DNA from: Clostridiales bacterium
Lineage (GTDB): Bacteria > Bacillota > Clostridia > Oscillospirales > Oscillospiraceae
Length of the DNA: 64,000 nt
Reading direction: 5' to 3'
Assembly (NCBI GenBank): GCA_014799505.1
Contig: JAAVHV010000002.1
Span: 62,753-126,752 of the forward strand
Shown here: in pieces, positions 8,404 to 17,655 of the stretch
Layout: each line of letters opens with the position of its first letter
How positions within the stretch are numbered: the stretch's first letter is position 1
Made by a program: the position numbers and the translations under genes
Notes under the pieces: model-generated
Databases searched by the model: none
Seen by the model: the letters and a program-made list of their open reading frames with translations, nothing else
What the model was told of the DNA's origin: nothing

Positions 8404-9081
8404 TCATAGATTGATCTGTGTGCTCATGGTTTCCTGCGTTGCTACCGCCCCGCCCCCGGCGCGGACCTGGGCCGTTGGCCGGAGGATGGGAACGGGCAGT
8501 GTCACCGCCACATAGGCCGTCTCTTCCAGCCCCGGCACACCGCACATCGCCTTGGCCTCGGCAGGCGCTGCTTCCACGAAATAGGTGATGCCGTCATTGT
8601 GGGATCTCAGGCTCTTGTAGAAATTGACCCGCTCCAGAACCCGGCGCTGCTTATCGGAATCCATGCTGTCATCAGTGATGTTGATGTCCAGCCGGAAGTG
8701 GTACGGCTCCCCGCCATACTCAAACCACTCCAGCACCTTTGTGTTTGGGTAGATGGCGGAGATGGCCGTCTCCACAGCGGCCTTAGTGCCGAGCAGTTTG
8801 TGGACGCGCCAACTGTCCTTCAGCGTCCGCCGCTTTTCCTCCAGGGTGTATTCCGGGTCCCACCAGTCCACCTTGAAGTCATAGGCCAGGATGTCCAGCA
8901 GCTCTTCCGGTAACTCATCGATATTGGAAATAATGCGTACCCGGTCGATTTCCGCCAGCCGCGCCGCCAGCGCCTCGGCGTCCGCCGCCGCCCGCGCCAT
9001 CATGGCCGGGTCGTGTGTCAGCGCAGGCGGTACGATCAGCAGAAGGTTTTCACGGGTGATGCCCAGCCTGGAATCATTCAT
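8404..9081 (-). CDS. Baseplate protein, P2 gpI family
   Basis: 225 residues. 'LLDILAYDFKVDWWDPEYTLEEKR' followed by 'GTKAAVETAISAIYPNTKVLEWFEYGG' is the Tail_P2_I signature. It attaches fibres to the baseplate wedge. Start ATG 9081 (MNDSRLGI) overlaps the gpJ stop by 8 nt; the track start at 9153 would sit inside gpJ. Confidence 0.85.
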   Translation of the reverse strand: MNDSRLGITRENLLLIVPPALTHDPAMMARAAADAEALAARLAEIDRVRIISNIDELPEELLDILAYDFKVDWWDPEYTLEEKRRTLKDSWRVHKLLGTKAAVETAISAIYPNTKVLEWFEYGGEPYHFRLDINITDDSMDSDKQRRVLERVNFYKSLRSHNDGITYFVEAAPAEAKAMCGVPGLEETAYVAVTLPVPILRPTAQVRAGGGAVATQETMSTQINL

Positions 9082-10210
9082 CCTCACAGCCTCCATTGGT
9101 GATTGAAACTGTTCCCAGCCGGGCCAACTGGGGAACTGTCTTATCACTTCCATCCTGCAATGAGGTAAAGGCCGGTTCTTCGATGGCCACCCGCTTAATA
9201 CCCGTCTCCATCAGCATAGCGATCATCCGCGACGGGTTGATGTCCCGCCCCAGCTTTGCGCATTGCCAGGCCGTGTATTGCTCCACCTTGTCGCGCACCG
9301 CCGCTTCCAGTTCCTTGCCGCCAATCTCCGCGCCCTCCTGCGTGTAGAAGGTGAAGCGCACGTTGTAGTCTACGATCTCCGGGTCCTCCACGGAAACAAA
9401 GTCCGTCAGCGGACGCACATCGTCGGCGCTGCACGCCGCCAAAACCCGCCCCTTCATTTCCTCTGTGGCCGGCGTGCCGTCGTCCATCAGAACATACAGC
9501 TTCACTACACCTGGCGTCGGGGACGCCGCGATCACATCCGCTATCTCGGTGCTGACCTGCTTGGCCCAGTAGATGTACCCGCCCCTCGCCCCGGCGCAGG
9601 AATAGCCATCCTGGGAGAGGCGCAGCAGCTCGTAAAATTCCTCGTCCGTCGCCGCGTCCGCACCTCCGTCCGATTCGGTCAAGTTTTCGCAGGAGAGGAA
9701 ATAGGCAAACGGGTCAATGATGGAATTGATCTGCCCTTCCACATATCCGTTTCCCTGCTTCCCCGGCTTTTGGCACTGAACCTTTGTATCTGCGTAGTCC
9801 TTCCCGATTTCCACATACACGTCCGCCAGCGTTTCCCATACCAGCGTCCTTCGGGCGTCCGTGACACGGGTCCCCTTCGGCACCAGCACGGCGAACGCCT
9901 GCGGCTCGGAAATGGCAAAGCGCATGGTGCAGGTCGCGGCCTTGGCCTGCGGGCGCTCTTTCGTGTAGAATAGCTCTGCCAGCGCGTCCAGGTTTTCCCC
10001 CACCGCCCGGCTCGGTATATTTTGATTTGCTGTGTAGTTGGTCAGCACTCGTTCCAGCACGATTGCCTCCGCCATCCACTGGATAAACTGCCGCTCCGGG
10101 CTGGCGGGCTGTACGGTGACGCCCATGATTTCCTCGTAAATGGCCGTCAGCCATATGATGATGTCCTCCGGGTCCGTGGGAATAAACTTGTATTCCGCCC
10201 CTCGGCTCAT
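9074..10210 (-). CDS. Baseplate protein J
   Basis: 378 residues, usual for Baseplate_J. Seen: 'PSRAVGENLDALAELFY', 'VPKGTRVTDARRTLVWET', 'GYVEGQINSIIDPFAY' and 'SQDGYSCAGARGGYIYWAKQ', all conserved positions of gpJ (Mu gp47 group). Forms the baseplate wedge with gpW and gpI. ATG 10210 overlaps the gpW stop. Confidence 0.9.
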   Translation of the reverse strand: MSRGAEYKFIPTDPEDIIIWLTAIYEEIMGVTVQPASPERQFIQWMAEAIVLERVLTNYTANQNIPSRAVGENLDALAELFYTKERPQAKAATCTMRFAISEPQAFAVLVPKGTRVTDARRTLVWETLADVYVEIGKDYADTKVQCQKPGKQGNGYVEGQINSIIDPFAYFLSCENLTESDGGADAATDEEFYELLRLSQDGYSCAGARGGYIYWAKQVSTEIADVIAASPTPGVVKLYVLMDDGTPATEEMKGRVLAACSADDVRPLTDFVSVEDPEIVDYNVRFTFYTQEGAEIGGKELEAAVRDKVEQYTAWQCAKLGRDINPSRMIAMLMETGIKRVAIEEPAFTSLQDGSDKTVPQLARLGTVSITNGGCEDE

Positions 10211-10536
10211 GCTGAATCACCTGCCTTGATTTCGATTTGCACAGTAAAGGCCAGCTTCCCCGGATTGGATGGGTCGAAGAACAGGGTTATATCCTTGAAT
10301 ACCGCGCGCGGCTCCCATTCCTCGATCGCCTCCCGCACTGGGATAACGGCCATATTTTTTGCGACGTTCATCGGCTTGTCCAGAAAGCTCATGTCCAGAC
10401 CAAAATTTCGGTACATGGGGACGCTGCCCTTCGGCGTCGCCAGAATGACGGCCACGTTGCGCAGGATTTCCTTCACCCGGTCCCCTTCGTTCAGTTGGAT
10501 GTTCGCAAGATCCGTGGCCGAAACGGTATACTCCAT
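10207..10536 (-). CDS. Baseplate wedge protein, gpW/gp25 family
   Basis: 109 residues, typical for GPW_gp25. 'EGDRVKEILRNVAVILATPKGSVPMYRNFGLDMSFLD' and 'VREAIEEWEPRAVF' match the family, a lysozyme-like fold without catalytic function. Lies between gpV and gpJ genes as in P2. Confidence 0.85.
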   Translation of the reverse strand: MEYTVSATDLANIQLNEGDRVKEILRNVAVILATPKGSVPMYRNFGLDMSFLDKPMNVAKNMAVIPVREAIEEWEPRAVFKDITLFFDPSNPGKLAFTVQIEIKAGDSA

Positions 10537-10549
10537 GTCGCGCCCCCTG

Positions 10550-11191
10550 TTATGGTATTGTGAAGGTCTGCCCCGGATAGATGAGATTCGGATTGCCCCC
10601 TATCACGCCATTGTTGGCCTCATAGATTTTTTTCCAGTCCGAACCACTCCCGTAAAACTTTTTGGCAATGGTCCAGAGACAGTCACCCTTCTTGACGGTG
10701 TAGGTCGTTCCGCTGGACCCACCGCTTGTTTCCGTGGCTGTCACCACCGGGGCTGGTGCCGCGCTGCTGGTGTTCTGGTCTGCCCCTTTTAGGTATTCCA
10801 GCAGATCCACCGATACTTCCACGGCGTACAGGGCTCCCACCTTGTCGGTGTATTCCATTTTTGTCTCATGCTTTTTGATGCTCCAGCGGTGTTTTCCGTA
10901 CCCATGTCCGCCTATGGACAGGCCCAGCGCTTCACCATCCCGCTCGTATGTCCATAACTTGACCAGTTCTGCCATAGGGTCTACGCCCAACTCCGCCGTC
11001 AGCAGTATATCGAACGCAAAATAATCCGGGTCCAGCCCGGCAAATTCAGTCAATGCATGAGTGGCGTGCCTCTCGTGGATGGCGTACCGCGCGCTTCCGC
11101 CCCATGTCATGTTGGCTGGCGTGCGGAACACCTCTCTTGAAACGATAAACTGAATCCCGTCGTCCGGGTCTTTTCCCAGGAATCCAATCAT
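10550..11191 (-). CDS. Tail protein: P2 gpU-like domain fused to LysM
   Basis: 213 residues. Residues ~1-140 look like P2 gpU ('[28 protein letters not shown]', '[13 protein letters not shown]'). A Ser/Gly/Thr linker follows, then a complete LysM unit ('[20 protein letters not shown]...[14 protein letters not shown]'). The LysM probably binds host peptidoglycan at the baseplate. ATG 11191 overlaps the preceding stop (ATGA). Confidence 0.85.
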   Translation of the reverse strand: MIGFLGKDPDDGIQFIVSREVFRTPANMTWGGSARYAIHERHATHALTEFAGLDPDYFAFDILLTAELGVDPMAELVKLWTYERDGEALGLSIGGHGYGKHRWSIKKHETKMEYTDKVGALYAVEVSVDLLEYLKGADQNTSSAAPAPVVTATETSGGSSGTTYTVKKGDCLWTIAKKFYGSGSDWKKIYEANNGVIGGNPNLIYPGQTFTIP

Positions 11192-11538
11192 CGCCACGGC
11201 TTCACACCCCCCAAAATCACCCCGTCCCCGTTAAACACGGGGAAGTACAGCACCAGCACCATGTCGTTGACCTTCGGCATATAGGGCTTGATAACCAGCT
11301 TATGCTTGTGATCCACATAGTCCGGGTCCCCGGCCCTCGCCCCCTTGTCCTCGGTTTCAAACTCTGTCCACTGTGTTTCGCTCCACTCCACTACGCCAAT
11401 CCCGATTCGATCCCGGTTGATAAGCACTGGCATCCAGTCTGATTCAAACTTGTAGGTGTCGAACCATACTTTCGCAATTCGTTTGCTCTCGTTTACTGCG
11501 GTCACTTTTCCTTCCCGCACGATGTCCTCAATGTTCAT
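11188..11538 (-). CDS. Baseplate spike protein, gpV-like
   Basis: 116 residues. Has the OB-fold start '[19 protein letters not shown]' and ends '[26 protein letters not shown]', as in phage baseplate assembly protein V. It is shorter than P2 gpV and lacks an obvious C-terminal spike repeat with HxH iron site. Start ATG 11538 overlaps the gpD stop as TGATG, implying coupled translation. Confidence 0.8.
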   Translation of the reverse strand: MNIEDIVREGKVTAVNESKRIAKVWFDTYKFESDWMPVLINRDRIGIGVVEWSETQWTEFETEDKGARAGDPDYVDHKHKLVIKPYMPKVNDMVLVLYFPVFNGDGVILGGVKPWR

Positions 11539-12581
11539 CAGTAGTCCAGCACCTTCCGTATCGTGATTTGCGTGGTGTAGCCGCCGCCTCCTACCGTGTG
11601 TACAGCCCGCGTGACGATGTACTTCCCATTCCAGCCGCCCCAGCCTTTGAGCTGGACCGTGACACCGGCCACAAGCCCCACATCTCCCGGCAGGGTAAAC
11701 GTAGCTGTTTTCGCCAGTTTGTTGTGCAGGCGCAGGTGCTTCTTTGCCAGCGTTTGCGCTTCTCCCACGCTCCCGACCTTGGTCTTGATCTCCAGGCATT
11801 GGTCCCCGGAAACGCTGCTGTCCTCTGCTGTCCCTTCGATGCACTTTCCGGTTGCCGGGTCCATGTAGCGGACGCGGCACTTTGCGTACTGCGTATCCGC
11901 CGAGCCGGAGTGAAGCTTGTACTTGATGTACCCGCCCTTGGCTCCCCGCTTGATGGTGAGGACCGGCGCTTTCGCTTCGTATTCCGCTTGGTCGTACAAC
12001 ACCAGTTTCCCGTCCGTGACCTTGATGGAGATACCGGCATCCTGGCACAGCTTCCGCAAAAATTCAATGTCGCTCTGCCTGGTCTGCTCCACCCGGTCGT
12101 AGGACGGGTTTGTGCTGGCTTCATACACACAGCTCATGCCGCCGTTGCCCGCAATTTCCGACGCAATGCCGGACAGATTGTAGTTTTTCCACGCTTTGGA
12201 TTTCTTGGTCTGGCGCAGGTCAGAGGAAAACGCAAGGCTGGATGAGCTGATTGTCACCGTAGCCGGTGGGCCGGAGGCGTCCACGCTGTCCAGCTCAAAC
12301 GCCCCCGTTTTCAGCTTTTCGGTTTTCTTCCAGTTCTCCGGCTTAATAACCGCGCTGATAGATAGCTTCCCTCCGGCGGCGGCCTCCACCGCGTCCGTCA
12401 GCCATTTTTGCAGCCACACACTATCCCGGTCCTGGACTTCGATTTTCAGGTCGTCGGCCAGGTCGTCCGTGTCGTCCGTGTAAATAAGATTCAGGAAGTA
12501 GGGCTTGATGTCCTTTGTAATATCCGTCCCGCCGAACGTAATATCAACCGATGTCCGCCGGGCCAGCACCCTATCTGCCAT
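11538..12581 (-). CDS. Tail hub protein, gpD-like
   Basis: 347 residues. 'RRTSVDITFGGTDITKDIKPYFLNLIYTD' and 'FLRKLCQDAGISIKVTDGKLVLYDQ' are hallmarks of the gpD/gp27-like hub family (annotated as 'late control D'). It forms the central hub beneath the spike. ATG 12581 has GAGGTGA upstream; the track start at 12749 would overlap gpX. Confidence 0.85.
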   Translation of the reverse strand: MADRVLARRTSVDITFGGTDITKDIKPYFLNLIYTDDTDDLADDLKIEVQDRDSVWLQKWLTDAVEAAAGGKLSISAVIKPENWKKTEKLKTGAFELDSVDASGPPATVTISSSSLAFSSDLRQTKKSKAWKNYNLSGIASEIAGNGGMSCVYEASTNPSYDRVEQTRQSDIEFLRKLCQDAGISIKVTDGKLVLYDQAEYEAKAPVLTIKRGAKGGYIKYKLHSGSADTQYAKCRVRYMDPATGKCIEGTAEDSSVSGDQCLEIKTKVGSVGEAQTLAKKHLRLHNKLAKTATFTLPGDVGLVAGVTVQLKGWGGWNGKYIVTRAVHTVGGGGYTTQITIRKVLDY

Positions 12582-12585
12582 GCCG

Positions 12586-12786
12586 TCACCTCTTCCACGG
12601 GGGGAGGTTCGTGTTGGGTTTCTCGGCAATTTCCGGCAGGCGCAGCGTGACCCCCGCTGGGAACAGGAGCTTCCCGACGTGTTCCAGATTCGCGCTGATA
12701 AGCTGGTCGGTATAGTCGGTGCTTCCCAGCTTTCGGTATGCGATAGCATCCCATGTGTCGCCCTGGACCGTCTTGTACTCGCTCAC
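12586..12786 (-). CDS. Tail protein X (LysM-like)
   Basis: 66 residues. 'YKTVQGDTWDAIAYRKLGS...LLFPAGVTLRLPEI' is the short LysM-type fold of Phage_tail_X. Positioned between tape measure and gpD. ATG 12786 overlaps the tape-measure stop. Confidence 0.85.
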   Translation of the reverse strand: MSEYKTVQGDTWDAIAYRKLGSTDYTDQLISANLEHVGKLLFPAGVTLRLPEIAEKPNTNLPPWKR

Positions 12787-15700
12787 GCCATCACCCGCCT
12801 TCTCATATCCGCATCAGCTTCCTCCATTACTTCCAGCACGACGGCTTTCAGCTCTCCCCGGTTGGCATAGTCCTGCCAAGCGTTCACCGTCTCCGGCGAG
12901 GCTCCGGCTTCGATGTGGAAGTGCATTTCCATCTTGGTTCCGTTGGATGTCTGGCCCCCTGCGATAACTTCCAGCGCCGGGCGCGCGCTGCGCTGGATTC
13001 CCTGGATGGCCCCTGCCGCCGCGTATTCCCCGCTGTATTCGCTGTAGGCCCGGTATGCCTGCGCCGCTTCCTGCGAAACATGGCTGGGCAGTATCTGCTC
13101 CCCGCCGTGCATCCGCATAAGCTCCGGCCCTTCTTCGCCTACCCAGGCCCAACCCGGCGGCGCACTGCTTGTGCCGCTTGCGTATCCGCCATACCTGTTT
13201 CGATACGTCGGATCATAGATCATTGCAATAGGATTTTTAAATCCCATCGCGGAGTATGCCGCCTGTGCTACTCTTGCATAGGCGCTTTTTACAAACGGCA
13301 GCATATCGTCCGCAGCGTCGATGTAGCGCTGGATGGTTGCCCTCCCGTTTTCTGCTGCTTCCTCCGACATATCCAGTGCGGCAATATCTTCCTCCATATC
13401 CTGGATAAGCAGGTCCATCTGCTCGTTCAGGCCCGCTGTCCACTCCGCCACGTTCCCAGCGGCTTCGTCTTCGCTCGCCTTGACTGCCCCCAGCGTATTT
13501 GCGAGGTTGGTCAGCACCTGTGTGTTCCCGCCGTTCACGGCCTTTACCATGTCGGCAGCAAGTCCCGCCGCCTCCGGCGTCCCGCTCCTGACGTATTCCA
13601 TCAGTGCGTTGTAGTTCTCCTGGGTCACGCCCAGGTCCTCGGCGGATATTTCTTTCAGGGTCACGATATTCGCGGCGTACTCCTGCCAATAGGCAAGCTG
13701 TGTGTCCAGCGCCTTTTGCGCTGCTGCAACGGTGGCCTCTGCGTCCGCCTTTGCTTCGTCGAACAACCCGAACTGGCCGGAAAAGCTCTCCTTCGCTTCC
13801 TCATAGGCTTCCGTGTATGCCTCGCCTAATCTCTTTACCCGCTCAGCGGCTTTATCTACGGCGGCAGAAAGCTCGTCTGCGTTATCACTGCTATCGCCGT
13901 CGAACAGATTTTCCATGGACTCCATGAAGGAGGTATAGCCATCCAGCTTTTTCTCTGCTTCCTCCACCGCGTCAGCGTAAGCCTTCATGGCCAGCTCATA
14001 AACGCCGGCCTTTGAGTCCGCGTTTACGACCGCCGCAGAGTATCTTTCGATTTCGCCGGTAAGGCCCTCATACTCCTCTTTCATCGCGGCGATTTCGTCT
14101 GGGTCAAAGCCCTCCCAGTTGTTGTGGGCCTGATCCATGATGTAATTTTGCCGTTCGACCGCTTTATTCAGTTTTTCTTGCGCTTCCGCCCGCTCGGCCT
14201 GCGCCATCCGAAGCTCGATTTCGTTCTCCGTGTACTTTTGGATTGCGTCGCCGTAATTGTCGTACACGGACTCCATGTACTCCTGCTTGGCCCGTTCCTC
14301 TGCGTTCCGCTTGATTTCCTCCGTGTTTTCCCGCAGGGCCTGGGTGTCCCCATCCAGCGCATAGACGGAGCGCCCGTAGGCATCTGTGGTCTCAGTAATG
14401 CGGTCAGACAGCTCCGGCATGGTGCGCAGCAGCAGCCCCAGCACGCCCTGGTATTCCTGGGTGCTCCTGGCGCTCTGGCCCTGCTCCCGCTCCATATTCT
14501 CCAGCGCGTCAATATAACCGCCCGCCGCCTCTGCTGCGGCCTGGGTTTCCATTGCGGTCTGCCTGTAGGCGTCCTCCGACTCCTCCATCGCCTCGCGCAG
14601 TTCCCGCGCTTCCTTTGTCAGCTCCCTCACGGATGGGATGCTATCATCAATGGCGGCGTTAAGCCCGACCACTCCCGCAGTCACGACGGCGATCCCGCCC
14701 GCGATACTCAGCAGCGTGCCCGCTGGTCCCGTAAACAACGACATCAGGTTGAGCGCTTTGAATGCCTTTATGGCGGCATTCACGCCCACAATGGCGGTTC
14801 CCATTGCGGCAAAAGCCGCTCCTCCGGCCATAACCCCCTTGACCAGCGCGGGGTTGTCCTGGATGAAGTCATTGGCCCAATTTAGCAGCTCCGTTTTTAA
14901 CTGCGTCAGTTCCCGCAGTTCCGGGTTGAATTGCTCTCCAATGGTGGATTGCAGCGCTTCCATGGCGGAGTTCATCAGGGTGATGTCGCCGTTCAGGTTG
15001 TCCAGTTTCACCGACGCCATCCGCTCCGCCGCGCCGGTGCAGTTATTGATGGAGCCATACAGGCTTTGGAAGTCCTCGTCCGTGGCGTTTAGGATCGCCA
15101 GCAGCCCGTTGTAGCCCCGCATACCGGCGATATTCTGCGCGTTCATTACCTTCTCCGCCTCGGTCATTTGGTCGAAATAACCGCGCAGATCCTTCACCGT
15201 CTCCATCAGGCCCTTCATGGACCCGTCGTAATTGACAGCGGAGTAGTCCAGCTCCCCAAAGGCCCGTGCGGTCAGCGTCATGCCTCCCAACAGTCCGTCG
15301 AAGATATTGCGTAGCGCGGTTCCTGCGCGGGATCCCTTGACGGCGTTGTTCGCCATCAGGCCAATCATCACAGCCACGTCCTCGACGCTGTACCCCAGTG
15401 CGCCCGCGACAGAGGAAGAGCTTTTGAACGTCTCGCCCATGATGGATATATTGGTGTTGGAGTTGGCCGCTGCCGCCGCCAGCACATCCGCAAAGTGTGC
15501 GGTATCCGACGCTTTCAGGCCAAACGCGGACAGGTTGTCCGTCACGATGTCGGACACTTGCGCCAGATCCTCCCCGGCTGCCGCCGCCAGGTTGATCACG
15601 CCGCTCATGCCGTTCAGCATTTCCTGAGCGTCCCAGCCCGCCATTGCCATATACTCCATAGCATTGGCGCTCTGCTGGGCGGTAAACTTGGTCGTCGCGC

Positions 15701-16385
15701 CCAGCTCCTTTGCCTCGGCTGTCAGCGCCGCCATTTCGGATGTGCTGGAATTTGCGATTGCCTCCACGGCGGACATAGCCTGTTCAAAGTCCGCCGCTAC
15801 TTCCACGCACTCCATATAGGCGTCCGCGATGCCCTTCATTGCCTCGGCAATCCCGGCGGCGGCAATGGCACCGCCCACGGCCTCGATTGCCGCCGCGCTC
15901 TTGTCGCCGAACCTTACCGCCCCTTCTGCGGCTTTCTTCTGCTCGACCGTCAGCTCCTGGATTTTGGCGGTCAGCTCGGCGTCCTTTGCGGCCAGGTGAT
16001 CGGTAGAAACACCCGCTTCGTCCAGCCGCGCCTTCGTGTCGTCCAGCTTGGCCCGCTGTTTTTCCAGGGCCGCTTCGGTGCTGGAAATGCGCTGCTCCAA
16101 CTTCAGCTTTTCCCGCTCAAGCGCAGTTGTGGAGCCGGTCGTCTCGCAAATTTGCTTGTTGACCAGCTCATATTGGCGGCGCAGATTTTCCAGCTTCCCG
16201 CTGGTATTCTCCACCGCCGCGGCCTGCTTCTGGTAGGCGGCAATGTCCCGCTGGATCGCCTGGAGGTTTTTGATTTCATTTCCCAGCCGTATAAACTCCT
16301 GCTGCGCCTTCGTGAACGTCCCGGAAAATCCGCCGTTCAGCACAGCGTTCAGAACAAAATCAAAGGAATACTGCTTTTGTGCCAC
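12783..16385 (-). CDS. Tail tape measure protein
   Basis: 1200 residues, the longest gene of the prophage. N-terminal coiled coil (~20-150), then the TP901-type core ('LGATTKFTAQQSANAMEYMAMAGWDA', 'GYSVEDVAVMIGLMANNAVKGSRAGTALRNI'), hydrophobic segments around residues 540-620, a second long coiled coil (~690-900) and 'PGWAWVGEEGPELMRMHGGEQILPSH' near the end. Sets tail length and helps DNA passage. The downstream gpX overlaps by ATGA. Confidence 0.9.
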   Translation of the reverse strand: MAQKQYSFDFVLNAVLNGGFSGTFTKAQQEFIRLGNEIKNLQAIQRDIAAYQKQAAAVENTSGKLENLRRQYELVNKQICETTGSTTALEREKLKLEQRISSTEAALEKQRAKLDDTKARLDEAGVSTDHLAAKDAELTAKIQELTVEQKKAAEGAVRFGDKSAAAIEAVGGAIAAAGIAEAMKGIADAYMECVEVAADFEQAMSAVEAIANSSTSEMAALTAEAKELGATTKFTAQQSANAMEYMAMAGWDAQEMLNGMSGVINLAAAAGEDLAQVSDIVTDNLSAFGLKASDTAHFADVLAAAAANSNTNISIMGETFKSSSSVAGALGYSVEDVAVMIGLMANNAVKGSRAGTALRNIFDGLLGGMTLTARAFGELDYSAVNYDGSMKGLMETVKDLRGYFDQMTEAEKVMNAQNIAGMRGYNGLLAILNATDEDFQSLYGSINNCTGAAERMASVKLDNLNGDITLMNSAMEALQSTIGEQFNPELRELTQLKTELLNWANDFIQDNPALVKGVMAGGAAFAAMGTAIVGVNAAIKAFKALNLMSLFTGPAGTLLSIAGGIAVVTAGVVGLNAAIDDSIPSVRELTKEARELREAMEESEDAYRQTAMETQAAAEAAGGYIDALENMEREQGQSARSTQEYQGVLGLLLRTMPELSDRITETTDAYGRSVYALDGDTQALRENTEEIKRNAEERAKQEYMESVYDNYGDAIQKYTENEIELRMAQAERAEAQEKLNKAVERQNYIMDQAHNNWEGFDPDEIAAMKEEYEGLTGEIERYSAAVVNADSKAGVYELAMKAYADAVEEAEKKLDGYTSFMESMENLFDGDSSDNADELSAAVDKAAERVKRLGEAYTEAYEEAKESFSGQFGLFDEAKADAEATVAAAQKALDTQLAYWQEYAANIVTLKEISAEDLGVTQENYNALMEYVRSGTPEAAGLAADMVKAVNGGNTQVLTNLANTLGAVKASEDEAAGNVAEWTAGLNEQMDLLIQDMEEDIAALDMSEEAAENGRATIQRYIDAADDMLPFVKSAYARVAQAAYSAMGFKNPIAMIYDPTYRNRYGGYASGTSSAPPGWAWVGEEGPELMRMHGGEQILPSHVSQEAAQAYRAYSEYSGEYAAAGAIQGIQRSARPALEVIAGGQTSNGTKMEMHFHIEAGASPETVNAWQDYANRGELKAVVLEVMEEADADMRRRVMA

Positions 16386-16400
16386 GGCGTCGTCCCTCCC

Positions 16401-16562
16401 TTACTTTTCGTTCAGCTCGTTTGTCGCCCTTATCCAGCCGCCAAGCTGCCAGAGGGGTACATTAAGCCAATCCAGCGGTGAGCCGTTGTTGTGTCTTGCC
16501 AGGAGGACACATTGCTTTTGGAGCCAAAGCCTTTCAGCTTTCACTCCACACGCAGCAAAAAA
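16401..16562 (-). CDS. E' extension of tail assembly chaperone (reached by -1 frameshift)
   Basis: Too short for the ORF track. After a -1 shift at TTTTTTG the frame reads on through '...WLQKQCVLLARHNNGSPLDWLNVPLW' and stops at 16401. 'SPLDWLNVPLWQLGGW' resembles gpE' of P2-like phages. The same frame could also start at GTG 16544 (GTGA overlap), giving a 47-aa protein, but the slippery site favours the fusion E+E'. Confidence 0.75.
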   Translation of the reverse strand, partial: FFAACGVKAERLWLQKQCVLLARHNNGSPLDWLNVPLWQLGGWIRATNELNEK

Positions 16563-16951
16563 CCCCGCGCTTTCCTCGTGATCGTCTGGAAATCAGCCAT
16601 TGGCATATCCGTAACCGCCTGCCCATCGATCACGCGCTTTCCTGCCTCGTCTCGCTCGGTGCAGGCCCGCGCCGCCATGCCCGCCAGGAAGTCCCCGGTA
16701 AACGCCGGGGACACCAGCGTACGGCCCTTCATAATAAGTTCCTGTTCGATCTCCAGGTGGTCCCGCCCTTTCAGCACGGTCCAGTCAAAGGTCAGGCATT
16801 CAAACGTGCGGCCCTTCCACTGGAACGGATTCTTGAACGTATGGGTGTAGCTCCCGGTTTCCTGCTCACGGCTGGCTTCCTCCGCCACCCGCTCGGCCTC
16901 CGCCGCGTCCTCTGCTACCGTTTTCAGGTCCAGGTTCTTTTCCTCTGTCAT
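16541..16951 (-). CDS. Tail assembly chaperone, gpE-like
   Basis: 136 residues. Acidic N-terminus then 'YTHTFKNPFQWKGRTFECLTFDWTVLKGRD' and 'MPMADFQTITRKARGFLL', typical of P2-like gpE chaperones. It coats the tape measure before tail tube polymerisation. Start ATG 16951 (MTEEKNLD) with GGAAGG upstream. Its last codons hold the frameshift site. Confidence 0.8.
   Translation of the reverse strand: MTEEKNLDLKTVAEDAAEAERVAEEASREQETGSYTHTFKNPFQWKGRTFECLTFDWTVLKGRDHLEIEQELIMKGRTLVSPAFTGDFLAGMAARACTERDEAGKRVIDGQAVTDMPMADFQTITRKARGFLLRVE
16556..16562 (-). promoter_or_regulatory. -1 ribosomal frameshift heptamer TTTTTTG
   Basis: In the zero frame of E the codons are GGT TTT TTG, i.e. T_TTT_TTG, the same slippery heptamer used by phage P2 for E/E+E'. 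It lies 15 nt before the E stop, and the -1 frame is open for 47 further codons beyond it. Confidence 0.8.
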
Positions 16952-17034
16952 GGTAAAATCATTCCTTCCTGTTTGCGTGGAAAAGGCGGGCATACGCCCG
17001 CCTTTTCCTCAACCTTACTTGCATCATTGCAGAG

Positions 17035-17126
17035 CCGGTCATTGGGCTTCGCCCAACGACCGGCCCGTCAGCGGCTTTGCCGCTGACTACGACCGCTCGG
17101 GCAGTGTGCCTGCGGCCCGCCGCCTA
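17035..17126 (-). repeat. Hairpin repeat A1, abutting a stop codon
   Basis: On the minus strand it starts TAGGCGGCGGGCC directly at the TAG stop of the tail tube gene and contains the 17-mer CACTGCCCGAGCGGTCG shared with 20104-20120. Two strong hairpins follow (GTCAGCGGC-aaa-GCCGCTGAC and GGTCGTTGGGC-gaa-GCCCAATGACC). The last one resembles the host repeat at 53630. Confidence 0.75.
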
Positions 17127-17642
17127 CATCATGCCCATGGCCTTCCGCACCATGGCAGCGTTGTCCGCTCCGTTGATTTCGTGGATCTGGTTGAACTGGT
17201 CAATGTCAATGACCTTCTTCTCGTTCTTATACACCGTGTACTTGCACACGCTGTACGTACCGGATGCGTCGGCGGCGCTGGCCGTTTGGATAGTCCCCTG
17301 GTTGATTTCCGTTGGCCGGATGGACAGCTCAAAGCGAATCGGCTCCAGCTCTTCCTTCCGGGTCACGCCGTCAAAATACTGGTCCGCCAGGTACAGGGCC
17401 ACGTCGTGCCACTCGTTGGTGCCGAGCTGCACAATGGCGTCCGCCACGCTGGAGAACTCAATATTGATGGTCATAGCCTCGATCATGCTTGCCAGGGGGA
17501 TAGTCACGTCGCCCATGAGCGCCGCGCCCGTGGCGGTGACGGTCTTGTACTTGATGGGGGGCATTGTCACCTTGGCGACGCCGATAAGCGCCCCGCCGTT
17601 CTCGTACATGAGGTAGTCAATATGGCCGTTCGGATAAATCAT
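17124..17642 (-). CDS. Tail tube protein, gpFII-like
   Basis: 172 residues. 'GHIDYLMYENGGALIGVAKVTMPPIKYKT' and 'MGDVTIPLASMIEAMTINIEFSSVADA' are the Phage_tube pattern. Forms the inner tail tube. Directly follows the sheath gene in transcription order. Its stop codon is the first base triplet of repeat A1. Confidence 0.9.
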   Translation of the reverse strand: MIYPNGHIDYLMYENGGALIGVAKVTMPPIKYKTVTATGAALMGDVTIPLASMIEAMTINIEFSSVADAIVQLGTNEWHDVALYLADQYFDGVTRKEELEPIRFELSIRPTEINQGTIQTASAADASGTYSVCKYTVYKNEKKVIDIDQFNQIHEINGADNAAMVRKAMGMM

Positions 17643-17655
17643 GTTCTGTTCCTCC

